Positions 37,053-45,910 of a stretch of 64,000 nucleotides of DNA are shown here, piece after piece. Location: NCBI RefSeq assembly GCF_012927245.1, contig NZ_JABBGE010000006.1, positions 62,001 through 126,000 of the forward strand, given 5' to 3'. This DNA comes from Streptomyces sp. R302 (GTDB taxonomy: Bacteria; Actinomycetota; Actinomycetes; Streptomycetales; Streptomycetaceae). Within the stretch, counting starts at the first letter, position 1. Each line of letters begins with the position of its first letter. Below the pieces are notes generated by a model. That model worked only from the letters and a program-made list of their open reading frames with translations, was not told where the DNA came from and did not search any database. Made by a program: the position numbers and the translations under genes.

Positions 37053-38018
37053 ATGCGCCGCCGAATCCGCGCCCTCGTCGCAGCCCTCTCCGCGCTGCCG
37101 TTGGCACTCGCCGTCGCCCCGTCCGCCCACGCGGCGGACCCCACCACCATGACCAGCGGGTTCTACGTGGACCCGGACTCCAGCGCCAAGAAGTGGGTCG
37201 CCGCCAACCCCGGCGACGGCCGGGCCTCCGCGATCAACACGTCCCTCGCCAACACGCCCATGGCCCGCTGGTTCGGCTCCTGGAGCGGCACGATCGGCAC
37301 CGCGACGGGCGCGTACGTCGGCGCGGCGGACTACCACGACAAGCTGCCCGTCCTGGTCGCGTACAACATCTACCTCCGCGACTCGTGCGGTGGGCACTCC
37401 GGAGGCGGAGCCTCGTCGGCCTCCGCCTACGCGACCTGGATCGCGCAGTTCGCCGGCGGGATCGCCAACCGCCCGGCCGTCGTCCTCCTCGAACCCGACT
37501 CCCTCGCGGACTACGGCTGCCTGAACCCGACCCAGATCCGCGAACGCCAGGGCATGCTCGGCGGCGCCCTCGCCGAGTTCAACCGCCAGGCCCCCAACAC
37601 CTGGGTCTACCTCGACGCCGGCAACCCGGGCTGGGTGAGCGCGGCGACCATGGCCCAGCGGCTGCACGAGGCCGGGCTCCGGCAGGCCCACGGCTTCTCC
37701 CTCAACATCTCGAACTACTACACCACCTCCCAGAACACCGCCTACGGCAACGCCGTCAACAGCGAACTGGCCGCCCGCTACGGCTACACCAAGCCGTTCG
37801 TCGTCGACACCAGCCGCAACGGCAACGGCTCCAACGGCGAGTGGTGCAACGCGGCCGGCCGCCGCATCGGCACGCCCACCCGGCTGGGCGGGGGCGCCGA
37901 GATGCTGCTGTGGATCAAGGCCCCGGGCGAGTCCGACGGCAACTGCGGCGTCGGGACCGGCTCCACGGCCGGCCAGTTCCTCCCGGAGGTCGCCTACAAG
38001 ATGATCTACGGCTACTGA
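37053..38018 (+). CDS. Secreted GH6 endo-beta-1,4-glucanase
   Basis: A 321-residue cellulase with signal peptide (residues 1-28, SAHAAD). GH6 landmarks: FYVDPDSSAKKW at the mature N-terminus, YNIYLRDSCGGHSGG with Asp110, and VVLLEPDSLA with the probable general acid Asp149; DTSRNGNGSNGEWCN and WIKAPGESDGNC complete the site. The short length and lack of the long loop inserts suggest an open cleft, that is an endoglucanase. No carbohydrate-binding module is present. GAGG precedes the ATG. Variant CebR boxes lie upstream. Confidence 0.92.
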   Translation: MRRRIRALVAALSALPLALAVAPSAHAADPTTMTSGFYVDPDSSAKKWVAANPGDGRASAINTSLANTPMARWFGSWSGTIGTATGAYVGAADYHDKLPVLVAYNIYLRDSCGGHSGGGASSASAYATWIAQFAGGIANRPAVVLLEPDSLADYGCLNPTQIRERQGMLGGALAEFNRQAPNTWVYLDAGNPGWVSAATMAQRLHEAGLRQAHGFSLNISNYYTTSQNTAYGNAVNSELAARYGYTKPFVVDTSRNGNGSNGEWCNAAGRRIGTPTRLGGGAEMLLWIKAPGESDGNCGVGTGSTAGQFLPEVAYKMIYGY

Positions 38019-38173
38019 CGTCCGACTCCTGTGGCCCGGACTCCGCCGCCCCGCGACGACCGGGCCACAGGCACCACCGTCATCCCCGCCCCCCGCGCCT
38101 CCCCGCACCTCCCCGCTCCCTCGCACCTCCCCCGCGCCTCCCCCGTCCCCCGCCCCTCCGACCAGGAGCCCCC

Positions 38174-39457
38174 ATGAAGCCACGCAGCCTACGGCGCCGT
38201 GCGACCGCCGCCCTCGCGGCACTCGCCGCCTGCGCCGCCCTCACCGCGACACAGGGACAGGCACAGGCCGCCGCACCCGCCACGGACGCGCTCACACCGG
38301 CCACCAGGTTCTACGTGGACCCGCACAGCAAGGCCGCCAAGCAGGCGCTCACCGATCTCGGGAACGGCGACTTCACGAACGCCGTGAACATGGCCAGGCT
38401 CGCGAGCTGGCCGCAGGCCGAGTGGTTCACCGAGGGCACGCCCGACCAGGTCCGGGCCAAGGTGAGAAGCCTCGTCCGCGAGGCCCGGGCGGTGAACCGC
38501 ACCCCCGTCCTGGTCGCCTACAACGTCCCGGGCCGCGACTGCTCGCAGTACTCGAGCGGCGGCGCCGCGTCCTCCGCCGCCTACCGGCAGTGGATCGACG
38601 CCTTCGCCGCCGGCATCGGCGACGGCAAGGCCGTGGTCGTGGTCGAGCCCGACGGCCTGGCGCTCCTCCCGAACGACTGCGGACCGGACGTGGACCCGAC
38701 CGGGGAGCTCACGGCGACCCGCGTCGCCGACCTCGCCTACGCCGTCAGGACCCTCAAGTCCAAGCCCCGCACCGCCGTCTACCTCGACGCGGGCAACGTC
38801 CTGTGGCGGCCGGTCGGCGAGATGGCGCGGCGGCTGCTCGACGCGGGCGTCCAGGAGAGCGACGGCTTCGCCCTCAACGTGTCCAACACCCACCCCACCG
38901 ACCACAACGCGCGCTACGGCACCTGGATCTCCGAGTGCATGTGGTACGCCACCGAGGGCCCCGAGCACGCCCGCGGCCACACCGACTGGTGCGCCACCCA
39001 GTACTACTCGGCGGCCGCGCCCAACGACGGCGCCCCGGGCAACGCGGTCGACTCCGCCGACCCCGCGACCTGGCGCTGGACCGACGCCTGGTTCGACCAG
39101 GCCGTGGGGACCCCGCCGGCCGACGCGCTGCGGCACTTCGTCATCGACACCAGCCGCAACGGCCTGGGCGCCTGGGCCCCGGAGCCCGGCAAGTACACCG
39201 GCGATCCGGAGATCTGGTGCAACGCGCCCGGCCGCGGTCTCGGCCCGCGCCCGACCGCCGCCACCGGCGTCGCGCTCGTCGACGCCTACCTGTGGATCAA
39301 GATCCCCGGCGAGTCCGACGGCAGCTGCACGCGCAACACCGGCGGCACGATCGACCCGGAGTACGGCATCGTCGACCCGCCGGCCGGCACCTGGTGGCCC
39401 GACCAGGCCCACACCCTGGCCCGCAACGCGGCACCGCGGCTGACCTTCAACCGCTGA
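38174..39457 (+). CDS. Secreted GH6 cellobiohydrolase-like enzyme
   Basis: A 427-residue GH6 enzyme with signal peptide (about residues 1-33). YNVPGRDCSQYSSGG (Asp122) and VVVEPDGLALLP (acid Asp160) match the family; the later WYATEGPEHARGHTDWCATQYYS and WAPEPGKYTGDPEIWCN inserts are loops typical of tunnel-forming exo-acting GH6 enzymes, so 1,4-beta-cellobiosidase is likely. No CBM. It starts 155 bases after the shorter GH6 and has no obvious promoter or box of its own, so it is probably co-transcribed. Confidence 0.9.
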   Translation: MKPRSLRRRATAALAALAACAALTATQGQAQAAAPATDALTPATRFYVDPHSKAAKQALTDLGNGDFTNAVNMARLASWPQAEWFTEGTPDQVRAKVRSLVREARAVNRTPVLVAYNVPGRDCSQYSSGGAASSAAYRQWIDAFAAGIGDGKAVVVVEPDGLALLPNDCGPDVDPTGELTATRVADLAYAVRTLKSKPRTAVYLDAGNVLWRPVGEMARRLLDAGVQESDGFALNVSNTHPTDHNARYGTWISECMWYATEGPEHARGHTDWCATQYYSAAAPNDGAPGNAVDSADPATWRWTDAWFDQAVGTPPADALRHFVIDTSRNGLGAWAPEPGKYTGDPEIWCNAPGRGLGPRPTAATGVALVDAYLWIKIPGESDGSCTRNTGGTIDPEYGIVDPPAGTWWPDQAHTLARNAAPRLTFNR

Positions 39458-39582
39458 CGCCCGATACCCACCCGCGTCCGGTCCCGGGAAGGCCCTCCCC
39501 CGGGACCGGAGCACCCGTCGTACCGCCCCGCCCTCCGGGAGCGGACCCCGCGTCCGCCTTCTCACCGCCGCTGTCGCGACCG

Positions 39583-39674
39583 TTGACGGCGGGCGCCGGG
39601 CGTCACTAATCTCCGCTCCAGATCCCCGGCCTGTCGACCTCGGTTCGGCACGGCAATCTTTGGGAGCGCTCCCA
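39583..39674 (+). promoter_or_regulatory. GH9 promoter with CebR box
   Basis: TTGACG (39583-39588), 18-base spacer, TAATCT (39607-39612), then TGGGAGCGCTCCCA (39661-39674), a perfect 14-base CebR box, 94 bases before the gene. Confidence 0.8.
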
Positions 39675-39768
39675 CACCCGCCCTCCCGAAGAGCTCGGCT
39701 CTCCACCGGCTCGCCGCGCCACCCCGCTCCGTCCCGCTGACGCCCCACGACATCCGCAGGAGCCGCAC

Positions 39769-41916
39769 ATGCCCCCCAGCACGACGTCGCTGTCCGCCGC
39801 GCTCCTCACGGGCGCCCTCCTCCTCGGCGGTCTCGCGGCCGCACCGACCGCCGCGGGCGCGTCCGCCATGACGGCGGCGGCGACCACGGCCGTACGCGTC
39901 AACCAGGTCGGCTACCTGCCCGACGGGCCGAAGCGCGCCACAGTCGTCACCACGGCGACGCAGGCGCTCGCCTGGCAGTTGAGGAACGCCTCCGGGACGG
40001 TGGTCGCCTCCGGTTCGACCGTCCCGCGCGGCGCCGACGTCCCCTCCGGGCAGTCCGCACAGGTGGCGGACTTCTCCTCGCACCGGGAGACGGGCACCGG
40101 ATACGTCCTGACCGTGGACGGCAGCAGCAGCGACCCCTTCGACATCCGCGCGGATCTCTACGACGCGCTGCGCTCCGACTCGATGGCGTTCTTCCACCAC
40201 CAGCGCAGCGGCATCGCGATCGACGCCTCCCTGGTGGGTTCCGCCTACGCACGCCCGGCCGGACACCTGGGCATCGCCCCCAACAGGGGCGATGTCTCCG
40301 TCCCCTGCCAGGCCGGCGTGTGCGACTACACCCAGGACGTCAGGGGCGGCTGGTACGACGCCGGCGACCACGGCAAGTACGTGGTCAACGGCGGCCTCTC
40401 CACCTGGCTGCTCGTCAACTCCTTCGAGCGGGCCGAACGGGCGGGCAAGGAGGCGGCGTTGGGGGACTCGACCCTGCGCGTCCCCGAGCGCGGCAACGGC
40501 GTGCCCGACGTCCTCGACGAGGCGCGTTGGGAGCTCGACTTCCTCATGCGGATGCAGGTGCCCGCCGGCAAGCCGTACGCGGGCATGGCGTTCCACAAGA
40601 TCCACGACGCCGCCTGGACCGGCATGCCGCTGCGCCCCGAACAGGACGCCCAGCCACGCGAACTGCACCGTCCGTCCACGGCCGCGACCCTGAATCTGGC
40701 GGCGGCGGCCGCGCAGTGCGCCCGGGTCTACCGGCCGTACGACTCCGCCTACGCCGACCGCTGCCTGTCGGCCGCCCGCCGGGCCTGGACGGCTGCCCAG
40801 GCCAACCCGGCCCTGTACGCGCCGGATTCGGACAGCACGGGCGGCGGCGCCTACGGCGACACCAGGGTCACCGACGAGTTCTACTGGGCCGCAGCCGAGC
40901 TGTACGCGACCACCGGCGAGAGCGCGTACCGGGACGCGGTCACGTCCTCGTCCTGGCACACCTCCGCCGACGCCTTCAGCCCGTACGGCTTCGGCTGGGC
41001 GGACACCGCCGCGCTCGGCCGGCTCGTCCTGGCCACCGTCCCGAACGGGCTGCCCGCCGCCGACACGGCCCGGATCCGCTCCTCGGTGACCGCCGCGGCC
41101 GACGGCTACCTGACCAGGATGGCGGCCCAGGGGTACGCCGTGCCCGTCCCCGCGGACGGCTACTTCTGGGGATCGAACGGCGAGGTCGCCAACGACGCCG
41201 TCGTCATGGCGGTCGCCGGGGAGCTGACGGGCGACGCCCGCTACCGCGCCGGCGCCCTGGAGACCATGGACTACCTCCTCGGGCGCAACGCCCTCGGCGT
41301 CTCGTACGTGACCGGCTACGGCGAGACGTCCGCCCAGAACCAGCACCACCGCTTCTGGGCACACCAGTTGGACGCCTCGCTGCCCCACCCGCCGGCCGGT
41401 TCGCTCGCGGGCGGTCCCAACAGCGCGCTCCAGGACCCGGTGGCCCAGGAGAGGCTGCGCGGCTGCGCCCCCGCGGCCTGCTACGTCGACCACATCGACT
41501 CGTACTCGACCAACGAGGTGGCGGTCAACTGGAACGCCCCGCTGGCCTGGCTCGCCGCCTACGCCGCCGAGCGGACCTCCACCGGCGGCGAACCGCCCGC
41601 CGCCGCCTGCGCGGTGACGTACGCGGTGAGCAACGTCTGGAGCACCGGCTTCACCGCGGACGTCACCGTCAGGAACACCGGTCCGACGGCCGTGGACGGT
41701 TGGCAGCTGACCTGGTCCTACCCGGGCGGCCAGAACGTCACGAGCGCGTGGAACGCCACCGTCACCCAGAGCGGCACCGCCGTCAGCGCCCGCAACACCG
41801 ACTGGAACCGGACGATCGCCCCCGGCGCGACCGTGAGCTTCGGAGTCCAGGGGACCCACACCGGCTCGGCCCCCTCCCCCACGGCCTTCACGCTCAACGG
41901 CGGCACCTGCGCCTGA
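39769..41916 (+). CDS. Secreted GH9 cellulase with CBM2
   Basis: A 715-residue enzyme. Signal peptide (about residues 1-33), an immunoglobulin-like CelD_N domain (about 40-125), the GH9 alpha-barrel (about 130-600) with GGWYDAGDHGKY carrying the nucleophile-activating pair Asp197 and Asp200 and the proton donor Glu in YSTNEVAVNWNAPLAW near the end, then a CBM2 (about 608-715) starting ACAVTYAVSNVW and ending in GGTCA with its terminal Cys pair. It hydrolyses cellulose in an endo or processive manner outside the cell. CebR box upstream. Confidence 0.94.
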   Translation: MPPSTTSLSAALLTGALLLGGLAAAPTAAGASAMTAAATTAVRVNQVGYLPDGPKRATVVTTATQALAWQLRNASGTVVASGSTVPRGADVPSGQSAQVADFSSHRETGTGYVLTVDGSSSDPFDIRADLYDALRSDSMAFFHHQRSGIAIDASLVGSAYARPAGHLGIAPNRGDVSVPCQAGVCDYTQDVRGGWYDAGDHGKYVVNGGLSTWLLVNSFERAERAGKEAALGDSTLRVPERGNGVPDVLDEARWELDFLMRMQVPAGKPYAGMAFHKIHDAAWTGMPLRPEQDAQPRELHRPSTAATLNLAAAAAQCARVYRPYDSAYADRCLSAARRAWTAAQANPALYAPDSDSTGGGAYGDTRVTDEFYWAAAELYATTGESAYRDAVTSSSWHTSADAFSPYGFGWADTAALGRLVLATVPNGLPAADTARIRSSVTAAADGYLTRMAAQGYAVPVPADGYFWGSNGEVANDAVVMAVAGELTGDARYRAGALETMDYLLGRNALGVSYVTGYGETSAQNQHHRFWAHQLDASLPHPPAGSLAGGPNSALQDPVAQERLRGCAPAACYVDHIDSYSTNEVAVNWNAPLAWLAAYAAERTSTGGEPPAAACAVTYAVSNVWSTGFTADVTVRNTGPTAVDGWQLTWSYPGGQNVTSAWNATVTQSGTAVSARNTDWNRTIAPGATVSFGVQGTHTGSAPSPTAFTLNGGTCA

Positions 41917-41950
41917 CGGGCCCGGGCCCCTCGTCCGCCCGGGCGTCAGG
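41912..41950. terminator. Terminator shared by convergent genes, overlapping both stop codons
   Basis: CCTGACG...CCCGGGC (41912-41927) pairs with GCCCGGGCGTCAGG (41937-41950) with a two-base bulge. The GH9 stop (41914-41916) and the DUF2165 stop (41946-41948, other strand) both lie in the stem. Confidence 0.7.
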
Positions 41951-42542
41951 TCCGTCCGGCAGCTTCCCCGCGGACACCGGGCAGGTGCACCACGAGGAGG
42001 GTGAAGGCGGCCAGCGCGATGTAGCGGGCGGCGGCGTCCAGCCCGTTCCAGTCGGACGACTGCCACATCGCGAACCACTCGCCGCCGATCGCGAGGAATG
42101 CCACCCCGAAGAGCAGCAGCACCATCACCAGCCCCACGGTGGTCACCGCTCGGGCGCGGTCGTACGCGTCGCGGCGCAGTCCCGTGATCCACGACCAGGT
42201 GGCGGCGAGGAGGACCAGCGCGGCCACGGTCTCCCAGACGATGATGGCCACGTACGCGGCGTCCTGGAGGGCGGGCGATTCGATCGCCCGCCCCATCAGG
42301 TCGGGGTCCTTGAACGTGGTGTCCATGCTCAGGACGTGCCGGACGAACTGCTGGTTGGTCCCGAAGTCCGTGATGTTCCCGAAGGCGACCAGGCTCATGC
42401 AGAGCGCGACGGTCGCCGTCAGCGCCGCCGCCGCGACGGACGGCGCGCCCAGCCGGAGCAGCCTGCTCCCCCGGGCGGCCGGGGCCGCTCCCGGGGAACG
42501 GGCCCCGGAGTCGCCGCCGGTGGGCCGATGGACCTGTCCCAT
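41946..42542 (-). CDS. DUF2165 family small integral membrane protein
   Basis: A 198-residue protein with an Arg/Pro/Gly-rich N-terminus and four hydrophobic segments. The stretch NITDFGTNQQFVRHVLSMDTTF and the later WFAMWQSSDWNGLDAAARYI match DUF2165. Function unknown; no link to cellulose use is apparent apart from position. ATG 42542 with GAGGGAGGACAC upstream. Confidence 0.8.
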   Translation of the reverse strand: MGQVHRPTGGDSGARSPGAAPAARGSRLLRLGAPSVAAAALTATVALCMSLVAFGNITDFGTNQQFVRHVLSMDTTFKDPDLMGRAIESPALQDAAYVAIIVWETVAALVLLAATWSWITGLRRDAYDRARAVTTVGLVMVLLLFGVAFLAIGGEWFAMWQSSDWNGLDAAARYIALAAFTLLVVHLPGVRGEAAGRT

Positions 42543-42711
42543 GGAAGTGTCCTCCCTCGTCGTACCGCCGGGCCTGCCCCCGGGTCGTACCGTCTCCTCC
42601 CCACACGAACGGCCTTCCAGCCGCCCCGCCCGCGACCGTCCCCTGCTTGGGCGGCTCGGAGACGGGGACCAGCTCAGTCCCGGCCGAGGACCTCGCCGTG
42701 GTCCGCGTCCC

Positions 42712-43386
42712 TCACCCCAAGAGGAACGCCGCCGCGGTGGACGCGCCCAGTGAGGCTCCGGCGAGGGTCTGGGCCACCGTGTGGTAGCTCAGCGCGACCC
42801 GGGACCAGCACACGGCGGCCGTGAGCGAGGAGGCGATCAGCCACCACGGCGAGTGCACCGCGGCCAGCAGGGCCACCACCGCCGAGGCCACGGCGGAGTC
42901 CACCGAGATCTTCCAGACGGTGTTCACCGCGAGCAGCCCGACGGTCATCACCCACAGGCCGAGCATCGCGACCAGGATGGCCGTGGGTGCGCCGCCGAGG
43001 AGCATGACCAGCGACCCGGTGCCGAGGGAACCGAGGATGACGAAGAAGATCGGCGCCCGCTGGGTGCGATCGACCACATGGCGGTCGCCCCAGGTGCCTC
43101 GCTTGCGCTCCCATTCGATGTAACCGGCGGGGATCAGCCCGGCGCACAGGGCGCCGAGCAGACCCCACAGCAGGCCGGTCCAGTGGCCGGCCGCGGCCAG
43201 GCCGATCCCGAGCATGCCCACGAGCAGGACATTGCGGGGCTGCAGGACGTCGGTGACCACGCGGGCGGCCGTGGTGACGCCCATATCGGCGGACGCTTCG
43301 GTGGAGGTTCCGGCAGGGGATCCGATGGAGGTTCCGGCAGGGGATCCGATGGAGGTTCCGGCGGGGGTTCCGGCGGGGGTGTTCAC
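42712..43386 (-). CDS. PAP2-like membrane protein of the XRE/ImmA cassette
   Basis: A 224-residue membrane protein with GTG start overlapping the upstream stop (GTGA). The first 30 residues are repeats PAGTSIGS encoded by 24-base DNA repeats (43303-43380). Five or six hydrophobic segments follow. WSRVALSYHTVAQTLAGASLGA near the C-terminus resembles the last motif of type 2 phosphatidic acid phosphatases (SR...H...D), but the usual Asp is Gln and the first KxxxxxxRP motif is not evident, so catalysis is doubtful. It is the last gene of a four-gene cassette. Confidence 0.6.
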   Translation of the reverse strand: MNTPAGTPAGTSIGSPAGTSIGSPAGTSTEASADMGVTTAARVVTDVLQPRNVLLVGMLGIGLAAAGHWTGLLWGLLGALCAGLIPAGYIEWERKRGTWGDRHVVDRTQRAPIFFVILGSLGTGSLVMLLGGAPTAILVAMLGLWVMTVGLLAVNTVWKISVDSAVASAVVALLAAVHSPWWLIASSLTAAVCWSRVALSYHTVAQTLAGASLGASTAAAFLLG

Positions 43387-44633
43387 GCGTTGCGCTCCAG
43401 GCCGGACCGCAGGACGACGCGGGTCCGCTGTTCCGGGATGTCCTGGTAGGCGGCGGCCACCCGTACCAGCCAGGCGACCTCGCCGTCCTGGTCGGTGGCG
43501 TGCTTGGTCTCGAAGGCGGCGGCCTTCCCGGCGGGCGCGCCCTCCGCCTTGGCGACCAGGGCCGCCTTGATCCAGTAGGCGTCGGCGAGCGAGCCGGCCT
43601 TCCCCGGGTCCTCGGCCTCGCTCTCGGCGGCCTCCTTGGCGGCGGTCAGCAGGCCGTCGGGCACGTAGTGACGCAGCTTCTCGACGGCGTCCGCGATATC
43701 GGCCGCCCATCGGTCGACGCGCAGGTCCGCGGGGGTGCCGAAGCGGGTCAGCTCCCGGGCGAGCGAGGCCGGCGGGGCGAAGGGCTGGTCGGGGAAGGCC
43801 GTCATCAGCTCGCGCCACAGCGGATGCAGATTCGCCTGGGCCCGCCACAGCCGGGCCCGCCGCCAGCCCTTGCTGAAGGCGGGAATGGAGGCGCCGAGCG
43901 CGAAGAGGGCGAAGAGGACCACCTGGGCGGCTTCGGTGGCCTCGTCGAAGACCAGCGCGAAGTGCTCGCTCGGCCGGTCGACCACGCTGATCCACAGGAA
44001 CAGGGTCCGGCTGAGGGTGTAGCCGACACCGATGAACATCGCGAAGGTCATCATGCCGAGACCCACCCGGAGATGGAGCGCCCCGGCGTCGGCCGTGGCC
44101 AGGGCCCACTGATAGGCGGACACGGCGGACGCGGCGCCCAAGTACAGGTAGAAGACGCTCATGTAGAGCGTGGCACCCCACTGGCCGGCGTGTTCGGCCA
44201 CGAACCGGTCCGAGGGGATCGAGCGGTCCACCACGGTGAAGAAGAGCACGGTCAGGAGGATGAGGGTGGCCACGGAGGCCTTGGCCGCCACCCGCTGGAC
44301 GATGCGCGCGAACCGTACGTGGCGGGGGACCGCCCCGCCCTCAGGGAAGTGGCCGTAGATGGCGACGATGTAACTGAGGATCGCCAGGATGGCGATGGTC
44401 GACGTGTAGTGCTTGATCAGCACCGCGAGGTCCACGACGGAGCTGTTGTTGAGACCTATTCGGACCACTTGGGTCTTGGTCCACAGGGCGACGGCGAAGC
44501 CCGCGTAGCAGCCCCACAGGGCGCGGCGGCGCTTGTCCTCCTCATCGCCCCAGAGCGCGGCCGGCATGCGCCACAGGGCGACGGCGGTCATCAGACCGGC
44601 GATGAGGTAGCCGGCAAGGTCGAGTCCGGTCAC
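43383..44633 (-). CDS. Seven-helix membrane protein, MAB_1171c/DUF6545 type
   Basis: A 416-residue protein starting at GTG. Seven predicted hydrophobic segments occupy residues 1-235 (LAGYLIAGLMTAVALW to VVLFALFALGASIPAF), followed by a soluble C-terminal domain with GWRRARLWRAQANLHPLWRELMTAFP, the hallmark of DUF6545. The family is annotated as putative transporters but without experimental basis known to me; the 7-helix plus cytosolic-domain plan would equally suit a receptor. It is encoded with an ImmA-like metalloprotein and an XRE regulator, a recurrent actinomycete arrangement. Confidence 0.8.
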   Translation of the reverse strand: MTGLDLAGYLIAGLMTAVALWRMPAALWGDEEDKRRRALWGCYAGFAVALWTKTQVVRIGLNNSSVVDLAVLIKHYTSTIAILAILSYIVAIYGHFPEGGAVPRHVRFARIVQRVAAKASVATLILLTVLFFTVVDRSIPSDRFVAEHAGQWGATLYMSVFYLYLGAASAVSAYQWALATADAGALHLRVGLGMMTFAMFIGVGYTLSRTLFLWISVVDRPSEHFALVFDEATEAAQVVLFALFALGASIPAFSKGWRRARLWRAQANLHPLWRELMTAFPDQPFAPPASLARELTRFGTPADLRVDRWAADIADAVEKLRHYVPDGLLTAAKEAAESEAEDPGKAGSLADAYWIKAALVAKAEGAPAGKAAAFETKHATDQDGEVAWLVRVAAAYQDIPEQRTRVVLRSGLERNA

Positions 44634-44698
44634 GTGGGTTCCTCGGGTGTGCTGCGGGGTGGTGGGGGGCGGTGGGGGGCCGTGCCCGGAGTCGTGCG

Positions 44699-45286
44699 CT
44701 ACGGGCGGCGGAAGAACGTGTCGCGCAAGAACCTGTCGCGCAAGAACGTGCCGCGGAGGAACGAGCGGCGCCGGTGCGCGACGGGCCGGGAGAGGGAGTT
44801 GGCAAGGCGTCCGACCATGTCGTCGCTGGTCACGTCCCTGGCCATGCGCGGGATGAGGGAGGCGCCGAACTCGGCGACGCGCTCGTCGTGCGTGCCGTAC
44901 TGGGCACGCGCCTGGACCGTGTCGGAGGAGAGCACCCGCTTGATCAGCGAGGTGTCGAACACCGGCAGCAGCGCCCGCAGTTGGTCCGCGTCCAGGCTGG
45001 TGCCGTGGTCGAACCACTCGTGGCACAGCTCGTGCAGGATCACGTGCTGGGTCTGGTACGCGGTGGGGCGGCGCCGGTAGAGCACGTAACTGGTGGTACC
45101 GGACTTCAGCCGCAGACCGCAGGCCGCGTTGACGCGGGCCAGCCGTTCGGGCAGTTCCTGGAGGACGATGGTCCGGCCGCGGGCCGCCTCCATGTTCGCC
45201 ACCAGGCCATCGACGGTGAACGGGGCCGGTATGGGAAGGTCGGCCAGGCCGGCTTCGCACTCTTTGCGCAGTTCGCGCAGGGACAT
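44699..45286 (-). CDS. ImmA/IrrE-family metalloprotein
   Basis: A 195-residue protein with the zinc motif HVILHELCHEWFDHG (HExxH) near residue 90. ImmA/IrrE proteins cleave or inactivate XRE-type repressors, and an XRE gene lies just upstream. I choose ATG 45286, which has AAGAGG six bases upstream, over an in-frame ATG at 45322 that lacks a ribosome site. The C-terminus is built of repeats LRDRFLRDTFFRR encoded by 15-base DNA repeats (about 44700-44765), so it may vary in length. Confidence 0.8.
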   Translation of the reverse strand: MSLRELRKECEAGLADLPIPAPFTVDGLVANMEAARGRTIVLQELPERLARVNAACGLRLKSGTTSYVLYRRRPTAYQTQHVILHELCHEWFDHGTSLDADQLRALLPVFDTSLIKRVLSSDTVQARAQYGTHDERVAEFGASLIPRMARDVTSDDMVGRLANSLSRPVAHRRRSFLRGTFLRDRFLRDTFFRRP

Positions 45287-45373
45287 GGGGGCCTCTTGGT
45301 CGTCGTCACGCGTGTGTGACATGCGCTCGGCGAGTCTAGCCAATGCCGGTCGTCCACACGGAGCCGCGTATCC

Positions 45374-45832
45374 CTAGCTCCCCGGATCCTCGCCCTCCGC
45401 CGAGCCGTCGGGTCGCTGCTCGGCCTTCGTGTCCGCCAGCAGGGAGAGCGCGAACTCCAGCAGTTCCGCGGGCAGTCCGTCGTCGCCGACACCCCGGGCG
45501 GCGACACCGCTGATCTCGCCGGAGCGCCGCTGGGCGAGGAACCGGAGCCCGGCGACCACGTCGCCGACGACCTCCGACTCCTCCTTGAAGAACCGCCAGT
45601 CGACGCCGAAGCCCAGCCCGAGCGCCTTGAGGATCTCCTCGGAGGGCTGCGCGACCTTCCCGGCCAGGATGTTCGAGAAGTAGCTGTGGGAGAGGGAGCC
45701 GCCACGTTCCCTGACCAGCTCGGCGAAGGTCCGCCCGGACACCTTCTGGCCCGGGAAGGTCTTCTCCAGCATGTACTCGACCTTCTGCTGCAACGACTGC
45801 AGTTCAGGTACGCGTTCCTCGCCGATGTCCAT
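45374..45832 (-). CDS. XRE-family helix-turn-helix regulator
   Basis: A 152-residue protein. The DNA-binding part spans residues 25-80: SGRTFAELVRERGGSLSHSYFSNILAGKVAQPSEEILKALGLGFGVDW. The acidic C-terminus (LLADTKAEQRPDGSAEGED) would be flexible. As first gene of the cassette it is the likely repressor and the likely target of the ImmA-like protein. The ATG is preceded by only a weak AGG; the leader carries inverted GTTTAC/GTAAAC elements. Confidence 0.85.
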   Translation of the reverse strand: MDIGEERVPELQSLQQKVEYMLEKTFPGQKVSGRTFAELVRERGGSLSHSYFSNILAGKVAQPSEEILKALGLGFGVDWRFFKEESEVVGDVVAGLRFLAQRRSGEISGVAARGVGDDGLPAELLEFALSLLADTKAEQRPDGSAEGEDPGS

Positions 45833-45835
45833 CCT

Positions 45836-45888
45836 GTTTACCTACTGTTCGCATCATGCACCGGCGCAAGTGCCGAGCTTGCGTAAAC
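45836..45888 (-). promoter_or_regulatory. Leader of the XRE cassette with inverted GTTTAC elements
   Basis: GTTTAC (45836-45841) and its reverse complement GTAAAC (45883-45888) bracket the probable promoter region (a CATGAT -10 candidate around 45854). They are plausible half sites for the XRE protein. AT content is higher here than in surrounding DNA. Confidence 0.35.
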
Positions 45889-45910
45889 ACTCTACGTCAC
45901 TGTTAACTAC

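Noticed and set aside
39562..42606. A 1014-codon minus-strand frame antisense to GH9
   Set aside because: It is Gly/Arg/Val-rich without motifs and lies opposite a clear GH9-CBM2 gene; long antisense frames are common at this GC content.
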